From: Shinisaurus crocodilurus
Lineage: Eukaryota > Chordata > Lepidosauria > Squamata > Shinisauridae
Assembly: GCA_021292165.1 (NCBI GenBank)
Contig: CM037883.1
Location: forward strand, 7,914,934-7,978,933
Length of the DNA: 64,000 nt
Direction of reading: 5' to 3'
Positions 18,628-28,689 of the stretch are shown piece by piece (the stretch's first letter is position 1; the number at the start of each line of letters is the position of its first letter). Position numbers and translations under genes: made by a program. A model generated the notes under the pieces. It did no database searches. It was not told the origin of the DNA and was given only the letters and a program-made list of their open reading frames with translations.

Positions 18628-19281
18628 CAGGGATGTTGAAGAGTCCTTGGTCTCGAGTCACGAGTCTTTGGACCTGAGTCTCGAGTCCGAGTCCTTGGTC
18701 CAAAATGGTGACTCACGAGTCACTCCCAAAGCTGACTCCACGAGTCCCTATTAAAATCAATGGGGGTTTCCCCCAACAAAATAAAAATAAGGCTATTTCA
18801 GATGTGTGGCTTAAATAAATTCTAGGCACAAGTGTGCCTTTTTATTTCAAAACTCTGCAACTGATTTTGGCAAGAACAGACCAGGCAGACAAACCCAAAA
18901 TAACCAGACAGGCAGAGGAGACAGGAAACCCCAAAGCAGGCAGGCAGAGGCCTTTGTCTTGGACAATTCAAACTGTGGAACTGGTTAAGAAGAGACCAGG
19001 CAGGCAGAGGAGGCTGGGAACCCCAAACAGGCAGGCAGAGGCAGCCAAACCCAAAATGTCTGAAAGGTTGCATTTTAGGAAAATGATTTAAAAAAATAAA
19101 CTTGCTGTACTTCCTAAAACCTATCCATGTTGCATTTGAGGAACACGAGTCCTTGGTCTTGAGTCCCGAGTCGAGTCTCGAGTCCCATTAAAAATATTGG
19201 GACTCGAGTCTGACTTGAGTCAGAAGGGGGACTCAGTCCGACTCACGAAGTTGAGTCTTCGAGTCCGAGTCCCCATCCCTG
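18628..19281. mobile_element. hAT-like element packed with GAGTC/GACTC subterminal motifs
   Basis: The ends 'cagggatgttgaagagtc' and 'gagtccccatccctg' are inverted. The octamer tctgccac lies immediately before (18620-18627) and after (19282-19289), a perfect hAT-type duplication. Dense GAGTC or GACTC pentamers fill about 18640-18750 and 19140-19275, often as CTCGAGTC. The middle (18870-19065) holds an imperfect duplication of 'gaccaggcag' and 'caggcagaggc' phrases. Subterminal motif arrays bind transposase in some hAT elements; that role here is inference. There is no transposase frame. Confidence 0.85.
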
Positions 19282-19289
19282 TCTGCCAC

Positions 19290-19905
19290 TAACTCTCAAT
19301 GTTTTCTTTCTTATTCTCTCCACATTTGTTCTTAAATAAAATCTGTAAGACCTTAAAAAAATAGTGCTAACACACACTTGTGCAAATGCCCATTAGTTAA
19401 TGTGAGTTAACATAAATTCCCCCCCTCCAAAAGTGAAAAACTGGTTCACAAGTCCACAGAATCCGCTGCAGAATCTGTAGGTTAGATTCAAAGAAATACA
19501 CACTCATTTGAATCCGTTGCAAATTTCTCCAAGATCCCTAGTATCATTTTATAGCCAGGCAAAGACTTTTTTTCCTTTCCCAAGGACTCTTAATTGGTCA
19601 TAGCTGTAAGCTGCTTTTATGCTCTAAAACTAGAGTTTTTATGCGGCATTATCGATACTTCTGGTATTATTGTTACTGAGTTTTAAATGGTTGTACTTAT
19701 TAGCCACCCTGAGAACTTTGTTTTGGGGTGATCTATACATAAGTAAGCAAATGAACAAATAAATATGTACATAAGCAGACACGTGAGCTGAGGTGGGCCG
19801 CTGAGTTGAGGAAGCCCCTCCATGTAGGGAGAATAACATCAGCCATTTGCTCTGAGACCTGCTGTGGCCCAGACTCAGATTCAGAAGCAGTTGTATCTAG
19901 GACAT
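19290..19905 (+). repeat. Mostly unassigned; L2-like 3' tail near 19600-19770
   Basis: The stretch 'agccaccctgagaac', 'tttgttttggggtgatc' and 'ataagtaagcaaatgaac' resembles the terminal UTR of L2 copies at 37080-37150 and 47800-47850. The rest has no recognised feature. Confidence 0.35.
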
Positions 19906-20225
19906 TCATTCATTCATACGATTTATACCCCTCCTTTCTACCAAAAAATGGCACTCAAGGCAGCTTACAAAAGCAATTTAAAATAGACTAAAATAATAAC
20001 ATATTAAAATACAATAAAAACATAACAATTATGGTGGGGGGAAGCCAGGACCCAACCCACAGACCCACTTACAGGCCAAAGGCCTTCTTGAATAAAGCAA
20101 TCTTTGCCTGCCCACAGAAGGATAGCAGAAAGGGAGCAAACTAAGCCTCCCTTGGGAGGGAGTTCTGCAGCCTGGGAGTGGCCCCCAAAAAGGCCCTCTC
20201 TGGGAGTCATCTGAAGACTGGGGGA
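19906..20225 (-). pseudogene. L2-clade LINE 3' fragment
   Basis: The minus strand gives an L2-like end: a coding remnant (complement of 'gggagttctgcagcctggg' and 'aaaaaggccctctctggg'), then an A/T-rich UTR ending in a degenerate 'attcattcattc' array. The frame is broken and no catalytic motif remains. Confidence 0.55.
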
Positions 20226-20394
20226 GAAACTTGTATACATTTTTTGCCTCTCCCTAGAAACTCTTGTCTATTGTATTGTAGAATGTATTCCAAGTATATT
20301 GTAACCACATTGAGAACTTCACTTGGTGGACAGTGCACACATACCCCAGAGTGCATGCATGCATATGTACATAAAACCATCCATATATTTAATG

Positions 20395-21020
20395 CCACAT
20401 TAAATGTCCGGAAACTCCACCTGGTCCAAATTAGGGCAGCAAGATTGCTAACTGGGACTGACCAACATGATCATATTAGGCCAGTGCTTTACCGTCTGCA
20501 CTGGCTGCCAGTCCATGTCCAGGCCCAATTCAAAGTGCTGGTATTAACTTACAAAGCTCAAAACAGCTTGGGGCCAGGTTACCTGAAGAATCGTCTACTC
20601 CCATATATACCTGCCCAGACCCTAAGATCATCCTCAGCGGTCCACCTCCAGGAGCCCCTGTCAAAGGAAGTAAGGTCGGTGGCTACTAGCAAGAGGGCCT
20701 TTTCTGCTGTGGCACCCAAGCTGTGGAATGAACTTTCCAGAGAGGCTCACCTGGCACCTACATATTGTGTTACTTCCGGCACCAGGTGAAGACCTTTTTT
20801 CCCCAGGAATTGTAGCCTTTTAGCCCCAGTTTTAAATTCTTTACTGTGTTTTAAATCTCTGTACTACTGCTAGGTTTTATTTCACCCTTTACCCCTATCT
20901 TATACTGTAGTATTAAATTTTGATACTGTTATTTTATGTTGCATTTTGTGATTTTAATTTCTGTGAACTGCTCAGAGAGCTTTGGCTGTTGGGCAGTATA
21001 GAAATATAATAAAGAAGGAA
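20395..21020 (+). pseudogene. L2 LINE 3' fragment (third subfamily)
   Basis: The frame ending at 20789 contains 'KLHLVQIRAARLLTG', 'LHWLPVHVQAQFKVLVLTY', 'LGPGYLKNRLLPY' and 'LWNELSREAHLAP', the L2 ORF2 C-terminus. The UTR ends 'ctcagagagctttggctg' and 'ataataaagaagg'. It shares its ending with the copies at 22490-23056 and 29710-30240, so it belongs to a different subfamily from 16880 and 14395. Truncated upstream. Confidence 0.8.
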
Positions 21021-21125
21021 AGAAATGTGGCCCTGAGTAATGCAAAAGGTGTGGCAGCATCACATCCTCAGACTGTGAGTTTCTCTACCCTGCACAATGA
21101 GCAGCCGATGAAGTGAAGCCTTAAA

Positions 21126-21292
21126 GCAAGGGGAGAGAACCTCAGGCCCAAGATTCAAGTCTGGCCCTCCTGGAATCCAAATTCAGCCCTGTGAGGTCCC
21201 CCAAATAGCTGTGTTCATTTCCCCTGGCCTCACCCACTTTCCCCCAACCAGTGATAATTCGGTGGTCTGAGTTTCTGCACCCCTGTGTTAGG
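21126..21292. mobile_element. Worn hAT fragment ('ctgcacccctg' end)
   Basis: 'caagtctggccctcc', 'cacccactttcccccaacc' and the terminal 'ctgagtttctgcacccctg' follow the phrase order of the element at 14077-15396, but on the other strand of its left half. No target duplication was recognised. Confidence 0.4.
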
Positions 21293-21529
21293 GTATGTAA
21301 TCTTGTGACCTGCCTTAACATAAAGGCTGAAGTTGCAAACACTACGAGGAACAGAGTCAAAGTAATGTAGGGACAGACACAGGACAATGTCAGCCACACC
21401 CCTGGGATTCCCACGAAAAGTGGGCTTCTAAAGGAACGAAATGAAAGTCGAACTCTTGACCATTGCTAGAACTTCAGAAGCATAATAACAGGACACAATC
21501 ATCAGATTAGCTACAATCCCCCCCCCATC

Positions 21530-21985
21530 TCATTGTTTCTCTCAAAGATAAAATTGTATAACGAGCATATTCCACACAAGCTGTGCAGAGCAAGGACGGC
21601 TTCCAAGAAGGCACAGAGCAGTAGTAAAAAAAATGAAAGGGGGGGGGAGATGGAGAGAAAAACGCCCCCAAACCTTCAAGCGCGGACTTTGTGTGACATC
21701 TGCCGCGGCATTGTTATCCAACACCATCCATTTTTTGTGTCACAAATCTATAATAGTCTCAACTTTTATTTGTGAAATATCGGTTCGTCGGCACCATCTC
21801 CAAGCTGGCAGGCAAAGACTGACAGATGCTCCGATTTCGCCCTCATCTTCGGCTTAATGCAGCTCTCTCATTACACCAGCTAGAGCTGGGGAAATTATTC
21901 CTTCACTTTGGAAAGCCGACGCGCGGCCATCTGTCTCTGCGTGGTTATCAAAACTAATATGGTAATGTGGAAAAAAATGGAGGTC
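21530..21985. other. Repeat-free block, possible conserved noncoding sequence
   Basis: Sequence from about 21780 to 21965 is complex and repeat-free, with 'ctcatcttcggcttaatg' and CpG-containing words that have not decayed ('ccgacgcgcggcc'). Retained CpG in otherwise CpG-poor DNA can mean constraint. No open frame supports a gene. This is inference only. Confidence 0.25.
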
Positions 21986-22489
21986 TTAAAGGATACCTGG
22001 AAGCTACAGAAGATGGTCTTAGGACAAAGGGATCCACAAACTTTGGAGTGTTGAGCCTCCCTAAGTCAAGGGTGCTATAGGGTGAGCCTCCCCCAAATTT
22101 AAATAAAGGAGAGAGGGTTTGCTTTGCAAGGCCCAGAGCATATCTCCCCCTGCTTTAACAGCCATTCTTTCTCTCTCTCCAGAGAACCCTGGGAATTGTA
22201 GTTCTGGAAGGATGGAAGAGGGCTAGGATAGAATTCTAAGCATTCTCAAACTACAGTTCCCAACCTGGTGGCCTTGTGTCCCACTTTGCAGAGGACAGTT
22301 CTCTGTCTGAAGTAGTGCTGTGCCCCCCCCCCCCAATTCACATTTCTTTTACCATTCTCACTCAATTTGATAGAAAAGGAATTGCTACCAAAAAGTAATT
22401 CAAAGGAGAAGAACATTTCAGGGGAAAAAATTCATGGATTGGGTTTGGAGTTCTTGTGCTAACCTTACTCATGAGGTGGCCAAGGAGCG
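21986..22489. other. No recognised gene; possible hairpin-MITE remnant near 22190-22265
   Basis: 'cctgggaattgtagttctg' and the later 'aaactacagttcccaac' are inverted and resemble the hairpin family, but the ends are lost. Confidence 0.3.
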
Positions 22490-23056
22490 TGTGTGAATGT
22501 CCTTTCTTTCATTGTACAATCTGGCTGCCAGTCTGTTTCCAGGCCTGATTCAAAGTGCTGGTACTAACATTCAAAACCCTAAACGGCTTGGGGCCAGGGT
22601 ATCTGAACTGAAGGATCGTCTCCTCCCATATGTACCTGCCCGGACACTAAGATCTTCGTCAGCAGTCCTTCTCCGAGAGCCCCTGCCAAAGGAAGTGAGG
22701 CAGGTGGCCACCAGGAGGAGGGCCTTTTCTGCTGTGGCACCCCGGTTGTGGAATGAGCTCCCCAAAGAGGCTTGCCTGGCGCCTTACATTGTACTCTTTC
22801 CGGTGCCAGGTGAAGACCTTTCTATTCTCCCAGGCATTTTAATCATTTTAATCATCTTAATTATTTTAATCTTGTAGTTGTTTTTAACTCTGTTATTGTA
22901 ACTGCTGCTGCTAGCTCTGCTGTTTGTTTTTAATCTGTGGTTTTAAATTTTAAATTTATATTATATTGCATTTTATCATTTTAACTGTTGTAAACTGCCC
23001 AGAGAGCTTCGGCTATTGGGTGATATAATTTTTTAATAAATAAATAAATAAAATAC
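22490..23056 (+). pseudogene. L2 LINE 3' end (third subfamily), frameshifted
   Basis: ORF2 C-terminal phrases are visible: 'DRLLPYVPARTLRSSSAV' and 'RAFSAVAPRLWNELPKEA'. The frame shifts near 22600. The UTR repeats 'atttta' phrases and ends 'ccagagagcttcggctattg' with a TAAA array at 23034-23053. The copy is 5'-truncated and dead. Confidence 0.75.
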
Positions 23057-24054
23057 AATCATCATTCCAGCAGCCTGTAGCCTCCTTGGCTTCCTGCACT
23101 CCAGTTACAGCCCAGGGAAGACATCATGAGGTAATTCCACCCATAGGCATAGGCCCTTTTCAGATCAGGAAGTGCAGGCAGCCTGGGAGGCAGCAGAAGC
23201 AACGGAGAGATGTGCAATAGAAAATAAAAATACAGCAGCCTCGTCCACCTCATGGTGATGGAGACATCACCAAAATAAACTCAGAATATATGATAGAACA
23301 TCCTGAGAATGAGGCAGAAAGATGGAAGGCTTTTTCATGTGGGAAATAGAACTTTCAGGAAACTGGAGGACAGATTTTGGCACAGCACTAGCTCCACTTC
23401 TTCCCTGGAGCTGGACACAACACTACCACATTCACATCTGCTGCTACATGGCTTTCAGGGAAGTACCGGTGTTAAGCATCTGCATTAGGGACAAAATGTA
23501 TCCCTCAGAAATGCAATGTGTGAAAGATCCCGGGGAAGGTCCTAAACCCTGAAGAACGACAAGAAGAGCTGAGCCAAAACTTCTCAGAAGACATTTTTTC
23601 TCAGAAGGGTTCTGAGACTTTTCTTACCCACCTAGAAATAAAAGGCCAGAATTTGCAGAGTTTTCTCAAAATTTTCTTAGCCTTCCTTGTTTATGTGTGG
23701 TGACTGCCTTCCCTCTCCTCCTCACAATTCCTCTGCATAATGCCAAGTGTGGGACATTATGGAGGATGCAAAATGGGGGCTACCGACACAGCTGATGGGG
23801 TTGCCACTTGCAGTGGCAGCACCAAACAAAAACCCTTAGGAAAAAAGAAGCTATGCTACAACCTCTGTCAATCATGAGCCCTACCTGTGAGAAACTATTG
23901 GAGAATTTCTCCCACTCCCAGTAAAATCCAGCAACACTGTCCACCCAATTTCTCTACCCACAAGTAGAGTGAACAATTTCAAGAGGCCATTTCTGGCCCA
24001 GCACGAGTTTGAAGGGCTGTCTGAGGACTGCCCTCTATACTATGGAGTCTATAC
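23057..24054. other. Single-copy sequence, nothing recognised
   Basis: No repeat ends, simple repeats or convincing exons were found. Confidence 0.4.
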
Positions 24055-24787
24055 CAGGGGTACCCAGCGCAGCACCAGTGGGGCACCATGGTGCCCGTAG
24101 AGGCCTCCAATAGCACCCATGAAGCTCTCCACTCAGCTGCCTCCTTCAAAAATGAATAAATAAATGAACAATTGAAAAAATGTTAGGGCGCCAGGTTCTC
24201 CTTCCTGTTCCTGAAACTGCCACTGATCAGCTGTTCAGTGGGCAGGAAGAGAAAGCAAGCAAAGGGGTAGAGGGGAGAGAAAGAGCCAGGAGCTAGGAGT
24301 TGAGGAGAAACATTGAGGTGAAGAGGTGCGGGGGAGAAATAGCAAGGCTAGAGGCTGTGACTGGAGAGAGAAACAGCAAGAAAAGGGGGTGAGTGGGAGA
24401 GAAAGAGCAAGGCTAGGAAGGGAGAGAAGCAAGAAGGCATGGGACAGGGAAGGGAGAGAAATAGTGATGACAGGGACTGGGGGAGAGAAACAGTGAGTAG
24501 AGGCTGGAAGTGGAAAGAAAGAGTGAGCGAGCAAAGGGGAAACATCTGTGTGTGCAGAAGAATATTGGGTGGGCCAGGAAGCAACTCTTTCAGTTTCCCC
24601 TTCCTTCCCAACCTGTAGCCTCACTATTTCTCTCTCTCCCACACACATCTTGACTAGCCAGGCCCCCACGGCAGCCATTATGTGACTAGCCACATCCTCC
24701 ATGGCAGCCATTTATGGTGGTACCCACAGCAGTTTCTCAAATTCCCCAAAAAGCACATGACATGAGTCCAAAATGGTTGGGGACCAC
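24055..24787. mobile_element. hAT (Charlie-like) element with internal purine-rich minisatellite
   Basis: The left end 'caggggtacccagcg' is followed by 'ggggcaccatggtgccc'. The right end reads 'ggtggtacccacagcag' and 'aaaatggttggggacc', with the outermost bases worn. Similar ends frame the element at 46683-47260. Between 24245 and 24540 there is a degenerate tandem of about 30-bp units built on 'gggagagaaa.agcaagg'. Minus-strand frames through it give Ser/Leu-rich nonsense. Confidence 0.55.
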
Positions 24788-24834
24788 AAGTCTTCCTGAA
24801 GGGCTGTCCAGCCCAAGTCTATTTTCAAAATAAA

Positions 24835-25075
24835 GAACCATCAGAAGGGAGAGCCCAGGGGCCTTGAAGTTGCGCATCAACAGTTAGCACCTGGATGTCA
24901 GACTGAGCAAGCGCACAACTCTCCCGGTCACACACTCTGCCCACAACAATGAGATGTATTGTGTTTTTAATTAAGTTGCAGTTGTTCTTTCTAAGTGTGG
25001 ATCTATACATATCAATCTGCATACAATATGCAAGTCTATGTCTTCTTTTGTCCTCTTTTTGGGTGATGCTTAACT
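24835..25075. repeat. Unassigned interspersed repeat, copy B (uninterrupted)
   Basis: It shares 'gccttgaagttgcgc', 'catcaacagttagcacc', 'gagatgtattg' and the AT-rich end ('tgcaagtctatgtcttc') with the split copy at 3540-4020. It carries no MITE at the corresponding position (near 24990-25000), so it documents the empty site. Confidence 0.5.
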
Positions 25076-25790
25076 GACCACACTAATTCCCAGGATTCTT
25101 TGAGTGGAAGCCATGGCAGTTAAACTGGTGTGTGTGTATAACATGAATTTATTTACAAAATTTATGAACTGCTCTATATCTAAAAGAGATCTGAGTGGTG
25201 AACACTTAAAAAGAGAAAAAGAGAATAACAATACAAAAGAATAAAAATATTTAAAATCAAGTTATATCAATAAAACCATGGTTTATCATTCAGGAAAAGC
25301 TGGTTTAAATAAAACCGTCTTTAGCAGACACTGAAAACAAAATGACAATTTTATTTATTTATTGCCCATCTTGTCATCAGGAGAAAAAAGTGAAAGGGTC
25401 ACCACACACCAAACAGGGATGCTGAAGAAATCAGATCTTTGCGAATTCAGAGACAAACTGACCTTATCTGCATCTTGCGATCTAATATGCAGATGCAGTT
25501 TTAAACTATCCACTGTTTTTCACACTTCCTGAATTTTTGGAAATGCAATTCCAAAAATAAGTATCAAAAAACATTTAAAATGTGTATTCTGAGATCAAAT
25601 ACTTTAGCAGTGTGCATTTTGAGAGGAAATTTGTTCAAAAGAAATACTTCTCCAAATGCACAGTTTCATGCAGTTTTTAACAAGTGTGCAGATTTGTGCA
25701 GAAACGGGACGGGAAGTGCTTATGGGTGAACACATGCAAATGTGACATGGGCTGGAAATGGCACGATTTGCCCATCGCTACACCCCGCTA
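25076..25790. repeat. AT-rich sequence; family F-like repeat at about 25440-25790
   Basis: The stretch 25540-25700 repeats 'aatgtgtattctgag', 'gtgtgcattttgagag' and 'aaatgcacagtttcatgc' phrases. These resemble the AT-rich elements at 34385-34815, 42015-42275 and 48340-48730. 25140-25350 may be a worn L2 3' UTR on the minus strand. No genes seen. Confidence 0.35.
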
Positions 25791-26286
25791 TAGTACCTCA
25801 CACCAACGGCCTGAGCTGGAACTACTAGGGGGACTGGGATTTGCAGGGACCTGAACTCCATCAAGCAGAGTGCCCTGCTGTTGACCATGCAAATGTAGAC
25901 ATAGAGGAGCAGGGAAAGGAAATGAGCAAAATTGAGGTAGGTACTGACTTTTGGAATGCAGTTATATAATGACCAGGTGGAATGGCCACCGATGCAGGTA
26001 GTTCTGGGAGAAGAGGGGCCAAATGGACAGTGGTCTTCGCAGCAGAGCCAATAATGGAGGTGGCCTGGCCGCCTCACCTCTTCCTCTGAGGCAGCCATGT
26101 GGAATAGCCATGGTAGAAAGGAAAGCTTTGAGAAGGAATGAGCCAAACGGCCCCCGGTGAGCCATCGTCTAACTTTCCCTCCAGGTGGAAAAGTTGCCAA
26201 TGGAAACAGTTCTGGTAGTGGATGAGCCAAATGAAATGGAGCACTGGAGTGGAGACCCTGAAAGGTGTGAAGACTGATGTTTACAC
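25791..26286. other. No recognised feature
   Basis: A 230-codon minus-strand frame crosses this region (26470-25778) and continues into the adjacent hAT element. It has no domain, no splice context and includes transposon sequence, so I do not call it. Confidence 0.35.
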
Positions 26287-26718
26287 CAGGGGTATGGCAT
26301 CTCTGTCCCACGGGCAAAATCTGGCCCACTTGGGGGCAAAATCTGGCCCACTTGGGGGCAAAATCTGGCCCACTTGGGGGCAAAACCTGGCCTTCCAGGG
26401 TTCCCCAGATGACCACGCCCCATCCCCTATGCTCCACCCCTTTCCCACACAACTGCCAACCATTTGGCACCTGGCAGTTTCCCAGATTTTGTGCAGTTCC
26501 CCCCCTTCTAAATGGTTGAAATGCCTTTCCTGAGCCTCAATTATTAGCAGTAAGAGCCGTAAGCAAAAATGAGCTAGTATGTTTGATGTTTTGGCCCCGC
26601 CACTTTTATTTTGCCCCACCCCTTTTGCTTTTGACTCCACCCACCACTGGAATGCAGCCCTGGCAGCTTTTCTGGAATGGTATTTGGCCCTCGGGCAGAA
26701 AGCAGTTCGACACTCCTG
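26287..26718 (+). mobile_element. hAT-like element with internal 23-bp tandem repeat
   Basis: It starts 'caggggtatggcatctctg' and ends 'gcagttcgacactcctg', with flanks gtttacac and atatactc (5 of 8). It is the same family as 14077-15396. From about 26324 to 26392 a 23-bp unit containing 'aatctggcccacttggggg' is repeated three times exactly plus a variant, a local expansion absent from other copies. Confidence 0.65.
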
Positions 26719-27524
26719 ATATACTCTGAAGCACATATTAACGTGGTTGCAAATCAATAACCTGCAGAATTGAGGTTGGATGAGGGGAGGGGTTAGATTA
26801 TGGCTTTGTTTTCAAGAAGGAAAAGAGGCACTGCTTTGATAGGTGAGAAAATACATAATGACTGCATGTTCTTCCCAAGACTGTGTTTCCACCAGCATAC
26901 AGACTCTGCCTTTCAGAGCGCACTGTAGTACTTGGCTGTCAGATCCCTGATCTCCATGGAAACGGTGGGGTTCTCATTAAAATACTTCGGCCATCACTTT
27001 TTCCAGGAGAGGGGTTTTTTTTGTTTTGTTTTTTGTTATGCTGTATAAATACCTCCCTGCCCACCCCAAAAAAAGACAACCCAGGGAATCAAAGAATGAT
27101 TTGGCTTTTAGCTTTAGACTTTTGTCATGGAGCTTTTATTTCCTCTTATTGCAGATTTGCTTGTATCCTTCAACGGTGCCCTTGTAGCATTTTGTGAGTG
27201 AGGGTGTGTGTGTTTTTTCCATCCTCCCTTGCCTTCCTTCCTCCCATCACTGCCTATAATTTTACTAGTTCTTACACAATAAGCACAGCCATAAACAAAC
27301 TGTCAAGAACCTGGGGGGGGGGGGGCACTGTCATTGGTATGTAAAAGCAAGTTGCTGGGTTATATCTTTTTCTCGCACTTTGCAACAAGGCAATGGAACC
27401 CCAGCTACGTAGAAAGCAGGTACCTCTGTTCCCATGACTCCTGTTCAGTCCTATGGAACAACATGAATAGGTTGCCTGCTGCCCAAAGAGGGCTGCCAAC
27501 AGTTCCCAAACACTGGGAGCTACC
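26719..27524. other. No recognised gene or element
   Basis: There are simple G and T runs (27014-27025, 27313-27326) only. Confidence 0.35.
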
Positions 27525-27532
27525 CTACAATG

Positions 27533-27668
27533 CAGAGCTCTCCAACCTTGGGTCCCCATATGTTGCTGGCCTACAGCTCCCAGCATACCCAGCCAGCATG
27601 GCTAATGGCAAGGGATTCTGGGAGCTGTAGGCCAGCAACATCTGGGGACCCAAGGTTGGAGAGCCCTG
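27533..27668. mobile_element. Palindromic hAT MITE (hairpin family)
   Basis: The arms 'ctctccaaccttgggtcccc' and its complement enclose 'ctggcctacagctcccagc'. The 136-bp element is flanked by ctacaatg and ctatattg (6 of 8). It is nearly identical to 44606-44741. It abuts a minus-strand SINE end (27669-27712). Confidence 0.75.
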
Positions 27669-27756
27669 CTATATTGAGTCAGACCATTGGTCCACCTAGT
27701 TCCATATTGTCTACACCAGGGGTGTTTAACTTGAGGCATATGGGCCAAATCTGTGT

Positions 27757-28369
27757 TAGATATAGTGTAACTTTGCATGCTAAGTTCCAGGGAAGGAAGG
27801 GTTAAAACCACATAGCCGAAAAAGGGGAACTCTATGGCATATGTTTCTTCCTTCCTTTTGTCCCTCCCACTTCCTGCCATGCGCTCTCCCCCCCCCCCCG
27901 CCTTCCAACCAGCATGAGCTCTGCAAGGTTGCACAGCCTTCTGCAACCTAAGATGAACCTACATATGTATGCTGCAATTTGTGAGTAAACTTTCTTTTCT
28001 GATCTAACCAAATACAGAGCGTAGGAGAGGCAGTGTGGCGTAGCGGTGAGAGTGTTGGACCGGGACTCGGGAGATCCGGGTTCTAGTCCTCGCTCTGCCA
28101 AGAAACTCACTGGGTGACTTTGGGCCAGTCACTGACTCTCAGCCTAACCTACCTCACAGGGCTGTTGTGAGGATAAAATGGAGAGGAGGAGGAGGAGGAG
28201 GATTATGTAAGCCGCCTTGGGTTCCTTGCGGGAAAAAAGGCAGGGTATAAATATAATAAATAAATAAATAAATTCATTCCTTTTGGGGTTTTAACCAGCC
28301 CACGTGGGGGCTAGCTGCTGTTGTATGCGCTTGCACTTAACACTGCTCATATATACCAGCGTTTACCCA
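27757..28369 (+). mobile_element. Unclassified insertion, possibly a solo LTR, holding a SINE
   Basis: It begins 'tgttagatatagtgtaac' and ends near 'gcgtttaccca', between two copies of 'aaatctg'. The TG start, CA end, a 'gtgagtaaactttcttttct' region before the SINE and the lack of coding sequence fit a solo LTR. A duplication of 7-8 bp is longer than usual for LTR elements. The MIR-like SINE at 28026-28273 is inside it. Confidence 0.35.
28026..28273 (+). repeat. tRNA-derived SINE with MIR-like core, full-length copy
   Basis: The A-box region 'ggcgtagcggtgagagtg' and B box 'gggttctagtcctcg' are followed by the core ('gggtgactttgggccagtc', 'acctacctcacagggctg', 'ttgtgaggataaaatgg'). The tail reads 'gccgccttgggttccttgcg', then 'gggtataaatataa' and a (TAAA)n end. 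This is the clearest copy; others are at 2147, 36664, 39045 and 45049 (minus). The core likeness to MIR is by eye. Confidence 0.8.
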
Positions 28370-28689
28370 AAAATCTGGACCACCTCAGGTCCCAACCCAG
28401 ACCTCCATGGTTTTTTCAGATGGCTCCACCCCCCACCCCCCTGTGCCACAGCTGCTGGTCGTTTGGTGGTTTCTTGGCTTTTGCGTGGTTTTCCCCATTC
28501 ACAAAAGTCAAAATGCCTCTTGATGCTTAGATCTTGGCACAAAGTGCTTTCAGTCAAAATGTGCAGTTTTTTTTTTTTTTTTGCCCTGCCCCTTTTGCTT
28601 GCAGCCCCTCCCACCACTGGAATGCAGCCCCTGTGAGCCTCTCCAAAATGGAATTTGGCCCTCGGGCTAAAAGAGGTTCAACGCCCCTG

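Larger units (their letters stand above)
27717..28689 (+). mobile_element. hAT-like element split by a later insertion
   Basis: The left piece (27717-27756) reads 'caggggtgtttaacttgagg' and 'gggccaaatctg'. The right piece (about 28361-28689) resumes at 'aaatctggaccacctcagg' and ends 'gaggttcaacgcccctg'. It is the family of 14077-15396. The 'aaatctg' duplication around 27757-28369 shows the intervening DNA is a secondary insertion. Confidence 0.6.

Noticed and set aside
24235..24711. 158-codon and 87-codon minus-strand proteins
   Set aside because: They are translations of a purine-rich minisatellite, giving Ser/Leu/Pro strings.
25778..26757. 230-codon and 158-codon minus-strand frames
   Set aside because: They cross a hAT element and its 23-bp tandem repeat, with no domain or splice signals.
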